DNA of 64,000 bases, taken from contig NZ_JAQTHW010000002.1 of NCBI RefSeq assembly GCF_029433395.1, positions 1,550,001 to 1,614,000 on the forward strand. The letters run 5' to 3'. The translations under genes and the position numbers were made by a program. The notes below the pieces were generated by a model. It made no database searches, was not told the DNA's origin, and saw only the letters and a list, made by a program, of their open reading frames with translations. This document shows, piece after piece, positions 36,126-44,393 of this stretch. The stretch's first letter is position 1. Every line of letters starts with the position of its first letter. This DNA comes from Bifidobacterium sp. ESL0763 (GTDB lineage: Bacteria; Actinomycetota; Actinomycetes; Actinomycetales; Bifidobacteriaceae).

Positions 36126-36214
36126 CGTACGTTTTGGCCGCCCAAACCGTACGTTTTCTCGCAGGACCGTCCGTTTTCTCACGCGACTGTCTTGTTTCTC
36201 GCAGGACCGACCGG
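36126..36214. repeat. Inverted repeat followed by three 20-bp direct repeats
   Basis: CGTACGTTTTGG (36126-36137) and CCAAACCGTACG (36142-36153) form a 12-bp inverted repeat with one mismatch and a 4-base loop. Immediately after, units beginning TTTCTC recur at 36155, 36175 and 36195 (period 20). Units 1 and 3 share TTTCTCGCAGGACCG; unit 2 is diverged. This may be a regulatory array; it lies in the 684-base gene-free gap between rsmI and the esterase. Confidence 0.65.
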
Positions 36215-36253
36215 TCACTGGCGCAACCACCACATACATACCGCCAGTCTGTC

Positions 36254-36322
36254 AATTTCAGGAGTAGACCACATGAAATTCCAGGAGTAGACCTAGTGAA
36301 ATTTCAGGAATAGGGACCATGA
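36254..36322 (+). repeat. Three 23-bp repeats, each with a ribosome-site and start codon
   Basis: Units 36254-36276, 36277-36299 and 36300-36322. Each has AGGAG or AGGAA followed 6-8 bases later by ATG, GTG and ATG respectively. The starts open minimal frames (36273-36290 MKFQE, 36296-36313 with the same peptide from GTG, 36319-36342 MNYQKGN); the first two stop inside the Shine-Dalgarno of the next unit. The remaining 260 bases to the esterase contain no gene. Confidence 0.7.
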
Positions 36323-36601
36323 ACTACCAAAAAGGCAATTAAGCAAGGCAGCCGCCACAACCCCGAACATCATTGGCAACCAACGCTGGGCACCCAATAT
36401 GGCAGGCCGCTGTCCTTCGGCAACCTGCAGGAGCTCATCGTCTGATCACCCAACAAACCGACCATCGAATCATCCAGCCGGCGATACGGCAACACAGCCG
36501 GGGCGAACCGTCGGGCAAGCTTCTTAGAATTCGGCGTAGGCACCGGCGGAGAGACACGCACCATATACACAGCGGCCGCCGCGCGCAGAGGAAGGGAAAC
36601 C

Positions 36602-37426
36602 ATGCAGTACATCACCAAGACCATCAAGGGCATCGACGGCAGCGTCGCCACACTCACCGGCTACATCGCCGACAACTCCAAGGAGATCGACCCGAACCGT
36701 CGCCGTCCGGCGGTGCTCATCTTCCCCGGCGGCGGCTTCAACAAGGTGACCGACCGCGAGGCCGAGCCCATTGCGATGATGGCGCTGGCGGCCGGCGTGC
36801 AGGCGTTCGTGCTGCGCTATTCCATCAAGCCCTCGCAGTACCCGGTCCAGATGCTCGAGGGTGCCGAGGCCATGAAACTCATCCGCTCCAACGCCGAAGA
36901 GTGGCACGTCGACCCGAAGGCCGTCACCGTCATCGGCTTCTCCTGCGGCGGCCAGCTGGCGGCCTCGATGGCCACCTCCACCGGCGACGACGCGATGCGC
37001 GCCAACGGCTACGACCCCGACGAGGTGCGCGCCGACGGACTGGCGCTGTGCTACCCGGTGCTCACCGCCGGCAAATACCGCCACGAGGGCACCATCGAAA
37101 AGCTGCTCGGCGACAAGCTGAACGATGAGAAAATGATCGACGAGATCTCGTGCGAGAAGCACGTGGACGCCAAGACGCCGGCCACCTTCATCTGGCAGAC
37201 CGTCACCGACGCGGTGGTGCCGGTGCAGAACTCACTGCTCTTCCTCAACGCCTGCGTCAAGGCCGGCGTGAGCGTCGAGGCGCACATCTTCCCGCAGGGC
37301 CCGCACAGCCTCTCCCTGGCCACCTCCGAAACCGCGGCCGCCGGCAACGACGCGCAGATCGAGCCGAGCGCCCAGGTCTGGACGAGCCTCTGGGCCGCCT
37401 GGATCAAGCGCAACTTCGCCAAGTAA
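36602..37426 (+). CDS. Alpha/beta hydrolase, acetyl-xylan-esterase-like (BD-FAE type)
   Basis: 274-residue cytoplasmic carboxylesterase. The start follows GAGGAAGGG. Seen: oxyanion region LIFPGGGFNKVTDREAEP, nucleophile elbow GFSCGGQLAAS with Ser114, the acid residue in WQTVTDAVVPVQNSLLF and catalytic His in FPQGPHSLSLA. No signal peptide, so it would de-acylate imported oligosaccharides or small esters. No sugar-utilisation genes adjoin it. A large palindrome follows 10 bases after the stop. Confidence 0.9.
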   Translation: MQYITKTIKGIDGSVATLTGYIADNSKEIDPNRRRPAVLIFPGGGFNKVTDREAEPIAMMALAAGVQAFVLRYSIKPSQYPVQMLEGAEAMKLIRSNAEEWHVDPKAVTVIGFSCGGQLAASMATSTGDDAMRANGYDPDEVRADGLALCYPVLTAGKYRHEGTIEKLLGDKLNDEKMIDEISCEKHVDAKTPATFIWQTVTDAVVPVQNSLLFLNACVKAGVSVEAHIFPQGPHSLSLATSETAAAGNDAQIEPSAQVWTSLWAAWIKRNFAK

Positions 37427-37436
37427 CGCCGAAACC

Positions 37437-37518
37437 CACTCACAAAAGTCGAAGATACGACAATGAAAATGGCGGAATTCCGCCAAACATCCGTTGCTAT
37501 CTTCGACTTGTGTGAGTG
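37437..37518. repeat. 82-bp palindrome between esterase and dedA genes
   Basis: Two 21-base arms (37437-37457 and 37498-37518) pair with one mismatch. The 40-base loop contains the perfect palindrome GGCGGAATTCCGCC (37471-37484). There is no U-run. The arm sequence ACAAAAGTCGAAGATACGA resembles the arms of the palindrome at 8554-8629, and the geometry equals that at 6138-6219. Confidence 0.8.
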
Positions 37519-37643
37519 GCGTCATCGATAATCCACCACGTTTGTGCAGATTCGCGGGCGCTCGGGCGGCGGCAGGGCCACGGGCGCGCACCCGCTGGTA
37601 GTGTGGTGGAGGTTGACAATCGACACGTGACAGACGGGACACC

Positions 37644-38303
37644 ATGGGCTTCATCAAATTCCTCATCGAACTGCTGAAGGATCCGCGCACCATCATCGCC
37701 GGCTGGATCTCGATGGGCGTGGCCCCGACGCTCGGCTTCATCTTCCTGATCGTCTTCGTCGAGACCGGCGTGGTTTTCTTCCCGTTCCTGCCCGGCGACT
37801 CGCTGCTCTTCGCGGCCGGCTTCTTCGCGGCGCCCGACGCGGTGACCGGCAAATCCGCGCTGCCGCTCTTCGCCCTGCTGCCCGTCATCTGGTCCGCACC
37901 GATCATCGGCGACCAGTGCAACTACCTCATCGGCCGTTTCTTCGGCCGCAAGATCATCGACAGCGGCAAGGTCAAGGCCATGACCCCCGAGCGCCTGGCC
38001 AAGACCGAGGCGATGATCGACAAGTGGGGCCCGCTCGCCGTCTTCCTGGGCCGCTTCTTCCCGTTCATCCGCACGTTCATGCCGTTCATTTCCGGGCTTT
38101 CGGGCATGCGCTGGCGCCGCTTCACGCCGTTCTCGATGCTGGGCGGCCTGACCTGGTCGACCCTGTTCACCCTGCTGGGCTACTTCTTCGGCGGCATCCC
38201 CGTGGTGCAGGAGAACTTCGAACTGGTGATCATCGCCATCCTCGTCATCTCACTGCTGCCCACCATCATCGGCCTGCTCAAGGCGAAGTTCGGCAAAAAG
38301 TAA
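37644..38303 (+). CDS. DedA family membrane protein
   Basis: 219 residues with four to five helices. Seen: family signatures FVETGVVFFPFLPGDSLLF, GDQCNYLIGRFFGRK, FLGRFFPFIRTFMPFISGLSGM and GGLTWSTLFTLLGYFFG (Arg/Pro/Gly pattern of the DedA/VTT fold). The DedA superfamily includes polyprenyl-phosphate and phospholipid flippases, so a role in envelope lipid carrier recycling is plausible but not proven. Monocistronic. Confidence 0.92.
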   Translation: MGFIKFLIELLKDPRTIIAGWISMGVAPTLGFIFLIVFVETGVVFFPFLPGDSLLFAAGFFAAPDAVTGKSALPLFALLPVIWSAPIIGDQCNYLIGRFFGRKIIDSGKVKAMTPERLAKTEAMIDKWGPLAVFLGRFFPFIRTFMPFISGLSGMRWRRFTPFSMLGGLTWSTLFTLLGYFFGGIPVVQENFELVIIAILVISLLPTIIGLLKAKFGKK

Positions 38304-38957
38304 CCTATCCCCATCGCTCGGTTTCCCCAACCAACCGTTGCTGCCCGAAACAGGTCAATCCTGCCTCTTTCCAACCGTTTCCTGCTTTTTTAGTTCATTT
38401 TTACTCCCGAAAATGTACTAGGCAGGAAACAATTGGGACCACCTTGAGGGGGCCGACGCCGATCCTTCCCGCCGTGATTTGTCCCGAAAACCGTACCGTC
38501 AATAGGTCGAGACACGGTTCTTTAGAACATCAAACGTTACACTCCGAGATTTTCCGTTTCGTTATATCTATGGTTTGATAAGAACCAACACAATCCACAA
38601 ACCTCATTCCCGACCTTCACAAACCCCTATCCCGAACCGCGAAAAACAGTTCAGCACACGCAATATTGTGTCAATATCGGAAAGGAATCATCTGTCCGCA
38701 AAACCTCGAAATCACCCCTCTTCCTTACAGAAACCTCGGTTTTGGCTCCATATCAACCATTTTGTGACAAACGTCACGTTGACAATCCAAATTTATCCGA
38801 AAAACGCCGAGCTGGATTTCGCGCCGGCCTCCTACAGTAATAATCTAGAGGTGTCAGCGCCGACTTAGAACGTTATGAGCCGAACAGTACAGGACGCTGA
38901 GCCGGAAGTACCCGAAGTACCTGGACGCCGAAGCGCGCGCCCATTGAAGGAGCGAAA
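38304..38957. promoter_or_regulatory. AT-rich regulatory region upstream of lutABC
   Basis: 654 bases without a convincing gene. At 38763-38778 TGTGACAAACGTCACG matches the CRP/GlxR-type pattern TGTGAn6TCACA at all but the last base. It is directly followed by a -35-like TTGACA (38779-38784). A -10-like TAATAAT lies at about 38836. The motif match is visible; binding is inferred. Confidence 0.5.
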
Positions 38958-39782
38958 ATGAAGGTAGTGATCTTCTCCACCTGCCTGGTCGACCTGATAT
39001 TCCCGAATGTCGGCAAGGCTATGGTCGAAGTCCTGGAAAGGTTCGGCTGCGAGACCTACATGCCGATGCAACAGATCTGCTGCGGTCAGATCACATTCAA
39101 CAGCGGCTATGTGAAGGAATCTACGAAGGTGATGCACAACGAGATCGACGCGCTGATGAGCGTCGACGCGGACTACATCGTCGGCCCCGCCGGTTCCTGC
39201 GTCAATATGTTGAAGGAGCTGCAGTTCCACCTGCCCAAGGGCGACGACGAATACAAGGCCAAGGCCCACGAGATGGCCAGCAAGACCTACGAGTTCTCGC
39301 AGTTCCTCTACCGAGTGCTGGGCGTGCTCGACGCCGGCGCGGAGCTCGACGCCGTGGCCACCTACCACCGCTCCTGCCACATGACCCGCCTGCTGGGCGA
39401 GCGCGAGAGCCCCTATATCCTCATGGACCACGTCAAGGGCCTGACCGTCAAGCAGCTCCCCCACATCGAGAACTGCTGCGGCTTCGGCGGCATGTTCTCC
39501 ATGAAGGTGCCCTCAGTCTCCCAGGAAATGGTCAACGAGAAGGTCTCGGACGTCGAAAGCACCGGTGCCGAGGTCCTCATCTCCTGCGACCCCGGCTGCC
39601 TGATGAACATCGGCGGCCGCTTCAACAGGCTCGGCAAGAAGATCACCATCATGCACCTGGCGGAAGTGCTCAACAGCAATGTCGACATGAGCCGCGTCAA
39701 GTACGTCACCGCCGAGGACCGCAAGGCGATCGACCAGGCCGCACTTGAGAAGTCCAACGCACACGAGGAGGCTCTGGTATGA
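38958..39782 (+). CDS. lutA: Lactate utilization protein LutA (CCG-domain Fe-S subunit)
   Basis: 274-residue subunit of the LutABC L-lactate dehydrogenase complex. Seen: two CCG domains, the first with QICCGQITFNSGY, the second with ENCCGFGGMFSMK and ISCDPGCLMNIGGR, which bind Fe-S clusters as in heterodisulfide reductase HdrB. The start follows GGAG (tgaaggagcgaaa). It overlaps lutB by 4 bases (ATGA). In bifidobacteria, which make rather than use lactate as main product, this complex may work in redox balancing; that is inference. Confidence 0.93.
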   Translation: MKVVIFSTCLVDLIFPNVGKAMVEVLERFGCETYMPMQQICCGQITFNSGYVKESTKVMHNEIDALMSVDADYIVGPAGSCVNMLKELQFHLPKGDDEYKAKAHEMASKTYEFSQFLYRVLGVLDAGAELDAVATYHRSCHMTRLLGERESPYILMDHVKGLTVKQLPHIENCCGFGGMFSMKVPSVSQEMVNEKVSDVESTGAEVLISCDPGCLMNIGGRFNRLGKKITIMHLAEVLNSNVDMSRVKYVTAEDRKAIDQAALEKSNAHEEALV

Positions 39783-41575
39783 GCACCACACAAATGGACG
39801 ACACCATGTTCCGCCGCACCGGCCAGAAGACCGGCACGATGCTGCAGTATGGCGACCCGAACTTCGTCAACCGCGTCCACCAGAGCACGGCCGACAAATT
39901 CGCGCACGGCGCCATCTCCAGCGCCCAGGACGCGCAGTGGGTCAAGCGCGAGACCGCCCGCGCCGAGCTCGGCAACTGGGAGGGATGGCGTGACCTGAGC
40001 GAGCAGATCCGCCAGCATTGCGTCCGCTACCTGCCCGATTACCTCGAGGAGTTCTCCGACAACGTCGAGAAGCGCGGAGGGCACGTCTTCTTCGCCCAGA
40101 CCGACGTCGAGGCACGCGACTTCATCACCGATCTGGTGAAGAAGAAGCAGGCGCACAAGATCGTCAAGCCGAAGTCCATGGTCACCTCCGAGATCGGGCT
40201 CGACAAGGCGCTGCTGAAGATCGACGGCGTCAAGGTCACCGAGACCGACCTGGCCGAGTTCATCCTGGAGCTCGACGACTGGGACGAGCCCTCCCACCTG
40301 GTCTTCCCGGCTCTGCACAAGAACCGCGACCAGGTGCAGAAGCTCTTCGCCAAGCTCGGCTACACGGGCGACAACGACCCGCAGCATGAGGCGCGCTTCT
40401 CGCGCAAGGTGCTGCGCGAGCGCTTCCTCGAGGCGGATATGTCGATCACCGGCTGCAACTTCGCCGTGGCCGACCAGGGCATGGTCAACATCGTCACCAA
40501 CGAGGGCAACGCCGACCTCTCCATGGCCATCGCGCCCACGCAGGTGGTGGTGATGGGCATGGAGCGCATCGTGCCGACCCTGCGCGAGGCCGAGACGATG
40601 GACAACATGCTCGTGCGTTCCGCGGTGGGCACCAAGCTCACCTCCTACTGCAGCTTCGTCTCCCCGAAGCTCCCCGACGAAGCCGACGGCCCCGAGGACT
40701 TCTACGTGGTGATCGTCGACAACGGCCGCTCCAACGCGCTCGGCACCGAGTTCGAGCCGATCCTGCAGTGCATCCGCTGCGCCTCGTGCCTCAACGTCTG
40801 CCCCATCTACCGCAACATCGGCGGCAAGGGCTACGGCTCGGTCTATCCGGGCCCGATCGGCGCCGTGCTCTCCCCGCTGCTGCAGGGCGACTACGGCGAC
40901 TTCCACGACCTGCCCTACGCCTGCTCCCTGTGCTCGGCTTGCACCGCCACCTGCCCGGTGAAGATCCCGCTGCACGAGCTGATCCTGAAGCACCGCGAGG
41001 TGATGATGAACGACAAGCACATGGGCGACCTCATCTCCGACACCGTCATGAAGGTCGTCGGTATGGGCACCGGCCATTCCTCGCTCTTCCGCACCGCGCT
41101 CACCTTCGATCACGTCGCGATGAACGCCATCGCCAAGAAGGGCGTCAAGGACCCGGAGACGGGCACGCGCGTGCCGGACACGGCCAAGAACCTCGACGAG
41201 AACGGCAAGCACGAGGAGTGGATGCCGTTCGTCTTCGGCGGCTGGACCAAGGTCCGCGACCTGCCGGAACCGCCGGCCCATTCCAAGAACTTCCGCACCT
41301 GGTTCAACAAGCGCAAGAAGTCCCAGATCGCCGAGGCCGGTGGGGAGGACGCCTTCCGCAAGACCCAGGCGGACATCCTCGCCAAGAACCCGAACGCTCC
41401 CAAGGCCTTCGGCACCTACGACAACAGCGTCTCCGCGCGCAAGGTCGGCCGCGAGCAGACCACGCCGCTTTCGGACGCGACCGTGCCGACCGCGCTCGGC
41501 TCCATCGAGGAGGCCGGGGTCGGCGACTATGCCGACCGTGCCAAGGGCAACGCCGACAATGGGAAGAAGGACTGA
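39779..41575 (+). CDS. lutB: Lactate utilization protein LutB (iron-sulfur subunit)
   Basis: 598 residues; the family norm is about 475. Seen: LUD domain (TDVEARDFITDLVKKKQAHKIVKPKSMVTSEIGL, EGNADLSMAIAPTQVVVMGMERIVPTL), then two 4Fe-4S motifs, CIRCASCLNVCPIYRNIGG and CSLCSACTATCPVKIPL. The C-terminal extension of about 120 residues (from FGGWTKVRDLPEPPAHSK to the end) ends in a Lys/Asp/Asn-rich tail. Translationally coupled to lutA; lutC follows after 4 bases. Confidence 0.94.
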   Translation: MSTTQMDDTMFRRTGQKTGTMLQYGDPNFVNRVHQSTADKFAHGAISSAQDAQWVKRETARAELGNWEGWRDLSEQIRQHCVRYLPDYLEEFSDNVEKRGGHVFFAQTDVEARDFITDLVKKKQAHKIVKPKSMVTSEIGLDKALLKIDGVKVTETDLAEFILELDDWDEPSHLVFPALHKNRDQVQKLFAKLGYTGDNDPQHEARFSRKVLRERFLEADMSITGCNFAVADQGMVNIVTNEGNADLSMAIAPTQVVVMGMERIVPTLREAETMDNMLVRSAVGTKLTSYCSFVSPKLPDEADGPEDFYVVIVDNGRSNALGTEFEPILQCIRCASCLNVCPIYRNIGGKGYGSVYPGPIGAVLSPLLQGDYGDFHDLPYACSLCSACTATCPVKIPLHELILKHREVMMNDKHMGDLISDTVMKVVGMGTGHSSLFRTALTFDHVAMNAIAKKGVKDPETGTRVPDTAKNLDENGKHEEWMPFVFGGWTKVRDLPEPPAHSKNFRTWFNKRKKSQIAEAGGEDAFRKTQADILAKNPNAPKAFGTYDNSVSARKVGREQTTPLSDATVPTALGSIEEAGVGDYADRAKGNADNGKKD

Positions 41576-41579
41576 ACAG

Positions 41580-42281
41580 ATGACCGATCGTGAGACATTC
41601 CTCAACTATCTCGCCGAGAAGAGCGGGCGTCCGCGCCATCAGCTCAAGGACCATCCGCTCAAGCCGGTCAACGACCTGCCCGAGACCACGATGTCCGGCC
41701 ATTCGCAGGACGAGCTGCTCGAGATCGCGCGCAAGAACGCCCCGGCGGTGCACGTCGACTTCCAGACCACCGACAAGGCCGGCCTGCCCGCCGCGCTCGA
41801 CAAGTTCATCGCGGCCAAGGCGGACGGCAAGCTGCTGCTGCCCACCGACGACGAGAGCTATTCGGCGTTCGGGCTCACCGGCTGGCGCGACGGGCTCGAC
41901 CCGAAGCCGTCGTTCTGGGTGCCGGGTGCCGGCCGCAAGGCCAACATAGACACGGCGAACCATTCGGAGGCCGCCATCGGCTTCGCCGACATGCTGTGCG
42001 CCGAGTCCTGCACCATAACCGCGCCGACCACGCCCGGCCAGGGCCGTGCCTTCCACTTCCTGCCCGTGCACTACCTGAGCGTCATCTGCAAGTCGCGCAT
42101 CGTCGCCCGCACCCGCCAGGCGATGGACTACTACGAGCCGCGCATCAAGTCCGGCGAGATCAAGACCTCGAACCTCAACTTCATCACCGGCACCTCGTCG
42201 ACTGGCGACATCGAGATGGTCCTGGTCGTCGGCGTCCACGGCCCGCTCGACATGACCTACCTGGTCGTCGAGGACATGTAG
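41580..42281 (+). CDS. lutC: Lactate utilization protein LutC
   Basis: 233-residue LUD-domain subunit completing LutABC. The start is 41580, 4 bases after the lutB stop; the open frame upstream overlaps lutB. Seen: KFIAAKADGKLLLPTDDESYSAFGL, EAAIGFADMLCAESCTI, FLPVHYLSVICKSRIV and FITGTSSTGDIEMVLVVGVHGP, the conserved C-terminal LUD core. A palindromic repeat 24 bases after the stop may end the operon. Confidence 0.92.
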   Translation: MTDRETFLNYLAEKSGRPRHQLKDHPLKPVNDLPETTMSGHSQDELLEIARKNAPAVHVDFQTTDKAGLPAALDKFIAAKADGKLLLPTDDESYSAFGLTGWRDGLDPKPSFWVPGAGRKANIDTANHSEAAIGFADMLCAESCTITAPTTPGQGRAFHFLPVHYLSVICKSRIVARTRQAMDYYEPRIKSGEIKTSNLNFITGTSSTGDIEMVLVVGVHGPLDMTYLVVEDM

Positions 42282-42304
42282 CCCCTGCTGGTAGCATTCC
42301 CGAT

Positions 42305-42357
42305 TTGCGCCATAAACAAGCCGCTGAGAGTCAGTGAGCGGCCCGTTTATGGCGCAA
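42305..42357. repeat. Palindromic repeat, copy 1 of 4 around the AbiEi-like gene
   Basis: Arms 42305-42325 and 42337-42357 (TTGCGCCATAAAC...GCCGCT type) pair with two mismatches around an 11-base loop. Lies just after lutC. Confidence 0.85.
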
Positions 42358-42366
42358 TTTCATAAA

Positions 42367-42417
42367 GTCGCCATTTTTACGCCACTGACCGGTCCTCAGC
42401 GGCTCATTTATGGCGCA
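42367..42417. repeat. Palindromic repeat, copy 2 of 4
   Basis: Same family as copy 1, more diverged. The right arm (GCGGCTCATTTATGGCGCAA) is intact and supplies the stop codon of the AbiEi-like gene (TAA, complement at 42408-42410). The left arm contains GCCATTTTTACGCC. Confidence 0.75.
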
Positions 42418-43370
42418 AATCGCGGAATACCCGCGTTGGCCAGCTTGGCGATAAGAGGCGCACGATTCCGGACTTCCCGGTAATCGGTCCTCAGGATATC
42501 GGTGACTCCGGCTCTCATCAGCGCCGATTCACGCTCACGTTCCGCATGTACGACTTCCCTGGTGGAACGATTCCCGGTCATATCCGTGTCATCGTATTTC
42601 CGCATACCGTCGAATTCGAGAACGACCACCCGTCCATCGCGAAAATGCCAAGAGAAATCCGCGCGATATACGCCACTCACGTCAGCCGGATCGACAAACA
42701 CACGCTGCAGTTGCGGAAGCATGAAACGGGACTCGATGATCACGGCTCGGCACAATGACTCTCCGCCATTCTCGCTCAACGGATTCGCATAGCGCACCAG
42801 TCTGCCCACTTTCGGCTTGACATGGTGCAATCCACGACAGGCTTTCACGACATCATCGCCGTGCACCAATCCAAGCCTCATGGCGGAATCGGCGACCGCC
42901 AGCCCCTGTGCGAATGAATAACGCATGCCGCAATCGACCACGGTTCGCGCCGGATCCGTGACCCTGATTCCCCCATGCTTGCCTACCCGCAACCAAGACA
43001 CACCGCGATACTCGAGACGAGAGCATTTGCTGTGACTCGCGGACCCCTCATTGGCCACAGTCACCTTGCCGTCCGCAAACATCGACCATGGGCAGTCGAA
43101 GCCCCATACCAATGCGGCGCTGGATCCGGCGAACACCCACCGTGGATGCCGCATCGCCAGAGCCCGAATGAGATGGAGCATGCGTTCGGGCGGACTCAGC
43201 TGCCGCCAATAGTGCGTACGCGCATACATATTCATGTATGGGGACACCAATTCGCCGGCCTTGCGCCTTCTGCGCAGCGCCTTACGCTGGGAATCGGTGG
43301 CGCCGAAGAAACAGCGCCGCTCGGATTCCGCCCGTTCGGCCAATATCTCGAGTTCCTTGTGCTTTTTCAT
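42408..43370 (-). CDS. AbiEi-like protein with C-terminal nuclease-like (DUF559-type) region
   Basis: 320 residues from the ATG at 43370; the frame is open to 43457 with other ATGs. Seen: winged-helix-like N-terminus (FFGATDSQRKALRRRRKAGELVSPYMNMYARTHYW), FAGSSAALVWGF, the IRVTDPARTVVDCGMR motif typical of AbiEi-like proteins, then RADFSWHFRDGRVVVLEFDGMRKYDD, which resembles a PD-(D/E)XK/Vsr-like core. There is no adjacent AbiEii toxin. TACGCT lies 6 bases before the ATG, as in the gene at 28250, implying leaderless mRNA. It is enclosed by four palindromic repeats and sits between lutC and araD. A defence or TA-related role is inference. Confidence 0.7.
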   Translation of the reverse strand: MKKHKELEILAERAESERRCFFGATDSQRKALRRRRKAGELVSPYMNMYARTHYWRQLSPPERMLHLIRALAMRHPRWVFAGSSAALVWGFDCPWSMFADGKVTVANEGSASHSKCSRLEYRGVSWLRVGKHGGIRVTDPARTVVDCGMRYSFAQGLAVADSAMRLGLVHGDDVVKACRGLHHVKPKVGRLVRYANPLSENGGESLCRAVIIESRFMLPQLQRVFVDPADVSGVYRADFSWHFRDGRVVVLEFDGMRKYDDTDMTGNRSTREVVHAERERESALMRAGVTDILRTDYREVRNRAPLIAKLANAGIPRFAP

Positions 43371-43468
43371 GCCCCAAGCGTAGGCGCCCATGCGCCAGAC
43401 GGGGAAGCCCCAACCGACACTGTGGTCGAACGCCCGACCCCTCGGCGTGTTGTGCATAACTCATCGCA

Positions 43469-43524
43469 ATTTACGCCATAAATAAGCCACTGACATGACC
43501 TTAGCGGCTCAAATATGGCGCAAT
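43469..43524. repeat. Palindromic repeat, copy 3 of 4
   Basis: ATTTACGCCATAAATAAGCC (43469-43488) faces GGCTCAAATATGGCGCAAT (43506-43524), upstream of the AbiEi-like gene. Same family as the copies at 42305, 42367 and 43531. Confidence 0.8.
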
Positions 43525-43530
43525 AATAAA

Positions 43531-43585
43531 ATTCCGCCATAAACGGGCCGCTGAGCGAATCTCAGTGGCTTATTTATGGCGGAAT
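43531..43585. repeat. Palindromic repeat, copy 4 of 4
   Basis: Two 25-base arms (43531-43555 and 43561-43585) pair with four mismatches around a 5-base loop. This is the cleanest copy, starting ATTCCGCCATAAACGGGCCG. It lies 30 bases past the araD stop and may also serve as its terminator. Confidence 0.85.
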
Positions 43586-43615
43586 CGGAAACGCAGGTAC
43601 GACTACGGCTGCAGG

Positions 43616-44308
43616 TCAGTGCTGGCCGTAGACGTTCTGGTAGCGGTCGTTGAGCTTGTCGATGTCGGCCTGCGCGATGGGGATGATGTCGCCGAGCTGA
43701 CGGGCGGCCCACATGGTGTGCGCCACCTCCTCGGTCATCGCGGCTGCCTTGACGGCCGACTCGCCGTCCTTGCCGATGGTGAACGGGCCGTGGTTCTGCA
43801 TGAGCACGGCCGGGGAATGCGGGTACTTCTTGAGCGTCTCGACCACGCCCTTGCCGATGGCCTCGGAGCCGATGAGCTCGAACGGGCCGACGGGCACGGG
43901 GCCGCCGAACTCGTCGCCCATCATGGTCAGCCCGCAGGGGATGTCCTGGCCAGTGGCGGCCCAGGCGGTCGCATAGGTGGAGTGGGTATGGACCACGCCG
44001 TAGACGTCGGGCATGTGGCGGTAGATATAGGCATGCGACTTGGTGTCGGAGCTGGGGCCGGCGAGGCCGTCGACCGGGTCGCCGTTGAGGTCGCAGACCA
44101 CCATCGACTCGGGGGTCAGGCTCTCATAGCGCATGCCACTGGGCTTGATCACCATCAGGTCGGCGGTGCGTAGGCGCTGCGAGACGTTGCCGGCCGTCCA
44201 GACCACCAGGTTCCACTTGATCAGCTGCTCGTGCAGGGAGGCGACGACCTGGCGCACCTGCTTCACCTCGGCGCGGACCTCGGGGCCAAAATCATCCAAC
44301 GTAGTCAT
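43616..44308 (-). CDS. araD: L-ribulose-5-phosphate 4-epimerase (AraD/class II aldolase family)
   Basis: 230-residue zinc-dependent epimerase interconverting L-ribulose-5-P and D-xylulose-5-P, feeding pentoses into the phosphoketolase pathway. The start at 44308 follows AAAGGAGC; an upstream frame to 44383 lacks a site. Seen: WTAGNVSQRL, VIKPSGMRYESLTPESMVVCDLNGD, zinc ligands in VVHTHSTYATAWA, and NHGPFTIGKDGESAVKAAAMTEEVA. The family also includes fuculose-aldolases, but the length and SSDTKSHAYIYRHMPDVYGVVHTHS fit AraD best. No arabinose genes adjoin. A LacI-like operator lies upstream. Confidence 0.9.
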   Translation of the reverse strand: MTTLDDFGPEVRAEVKQVRQVVASLHEQLIKWNLVVWTAGNVSQRLRTADLMVIKPSGMRYESLTPESMVVCDLNGDPVDGLAGPSSDTKSHAYIYRHMPDVYGVVHTHSTYATAWAATGQDIPCGLTMMGDEFGGPVPVGPFELIGSEAIGKGVVETLKKYPHSPAVLMQNHGPFTIGKDGESAVKAAAMTEEVAHTMWAARQLGDIIPIAQADIDKLNDRYQNVYGQH

Positions 44309-44393
44309 ATGACTGCTCCTTTCAATTTCGATTCCCGCCGACGTGACCTCCACGTCACCAGCAATCATGCGTTTGCATTCCAACTAACAGTTC

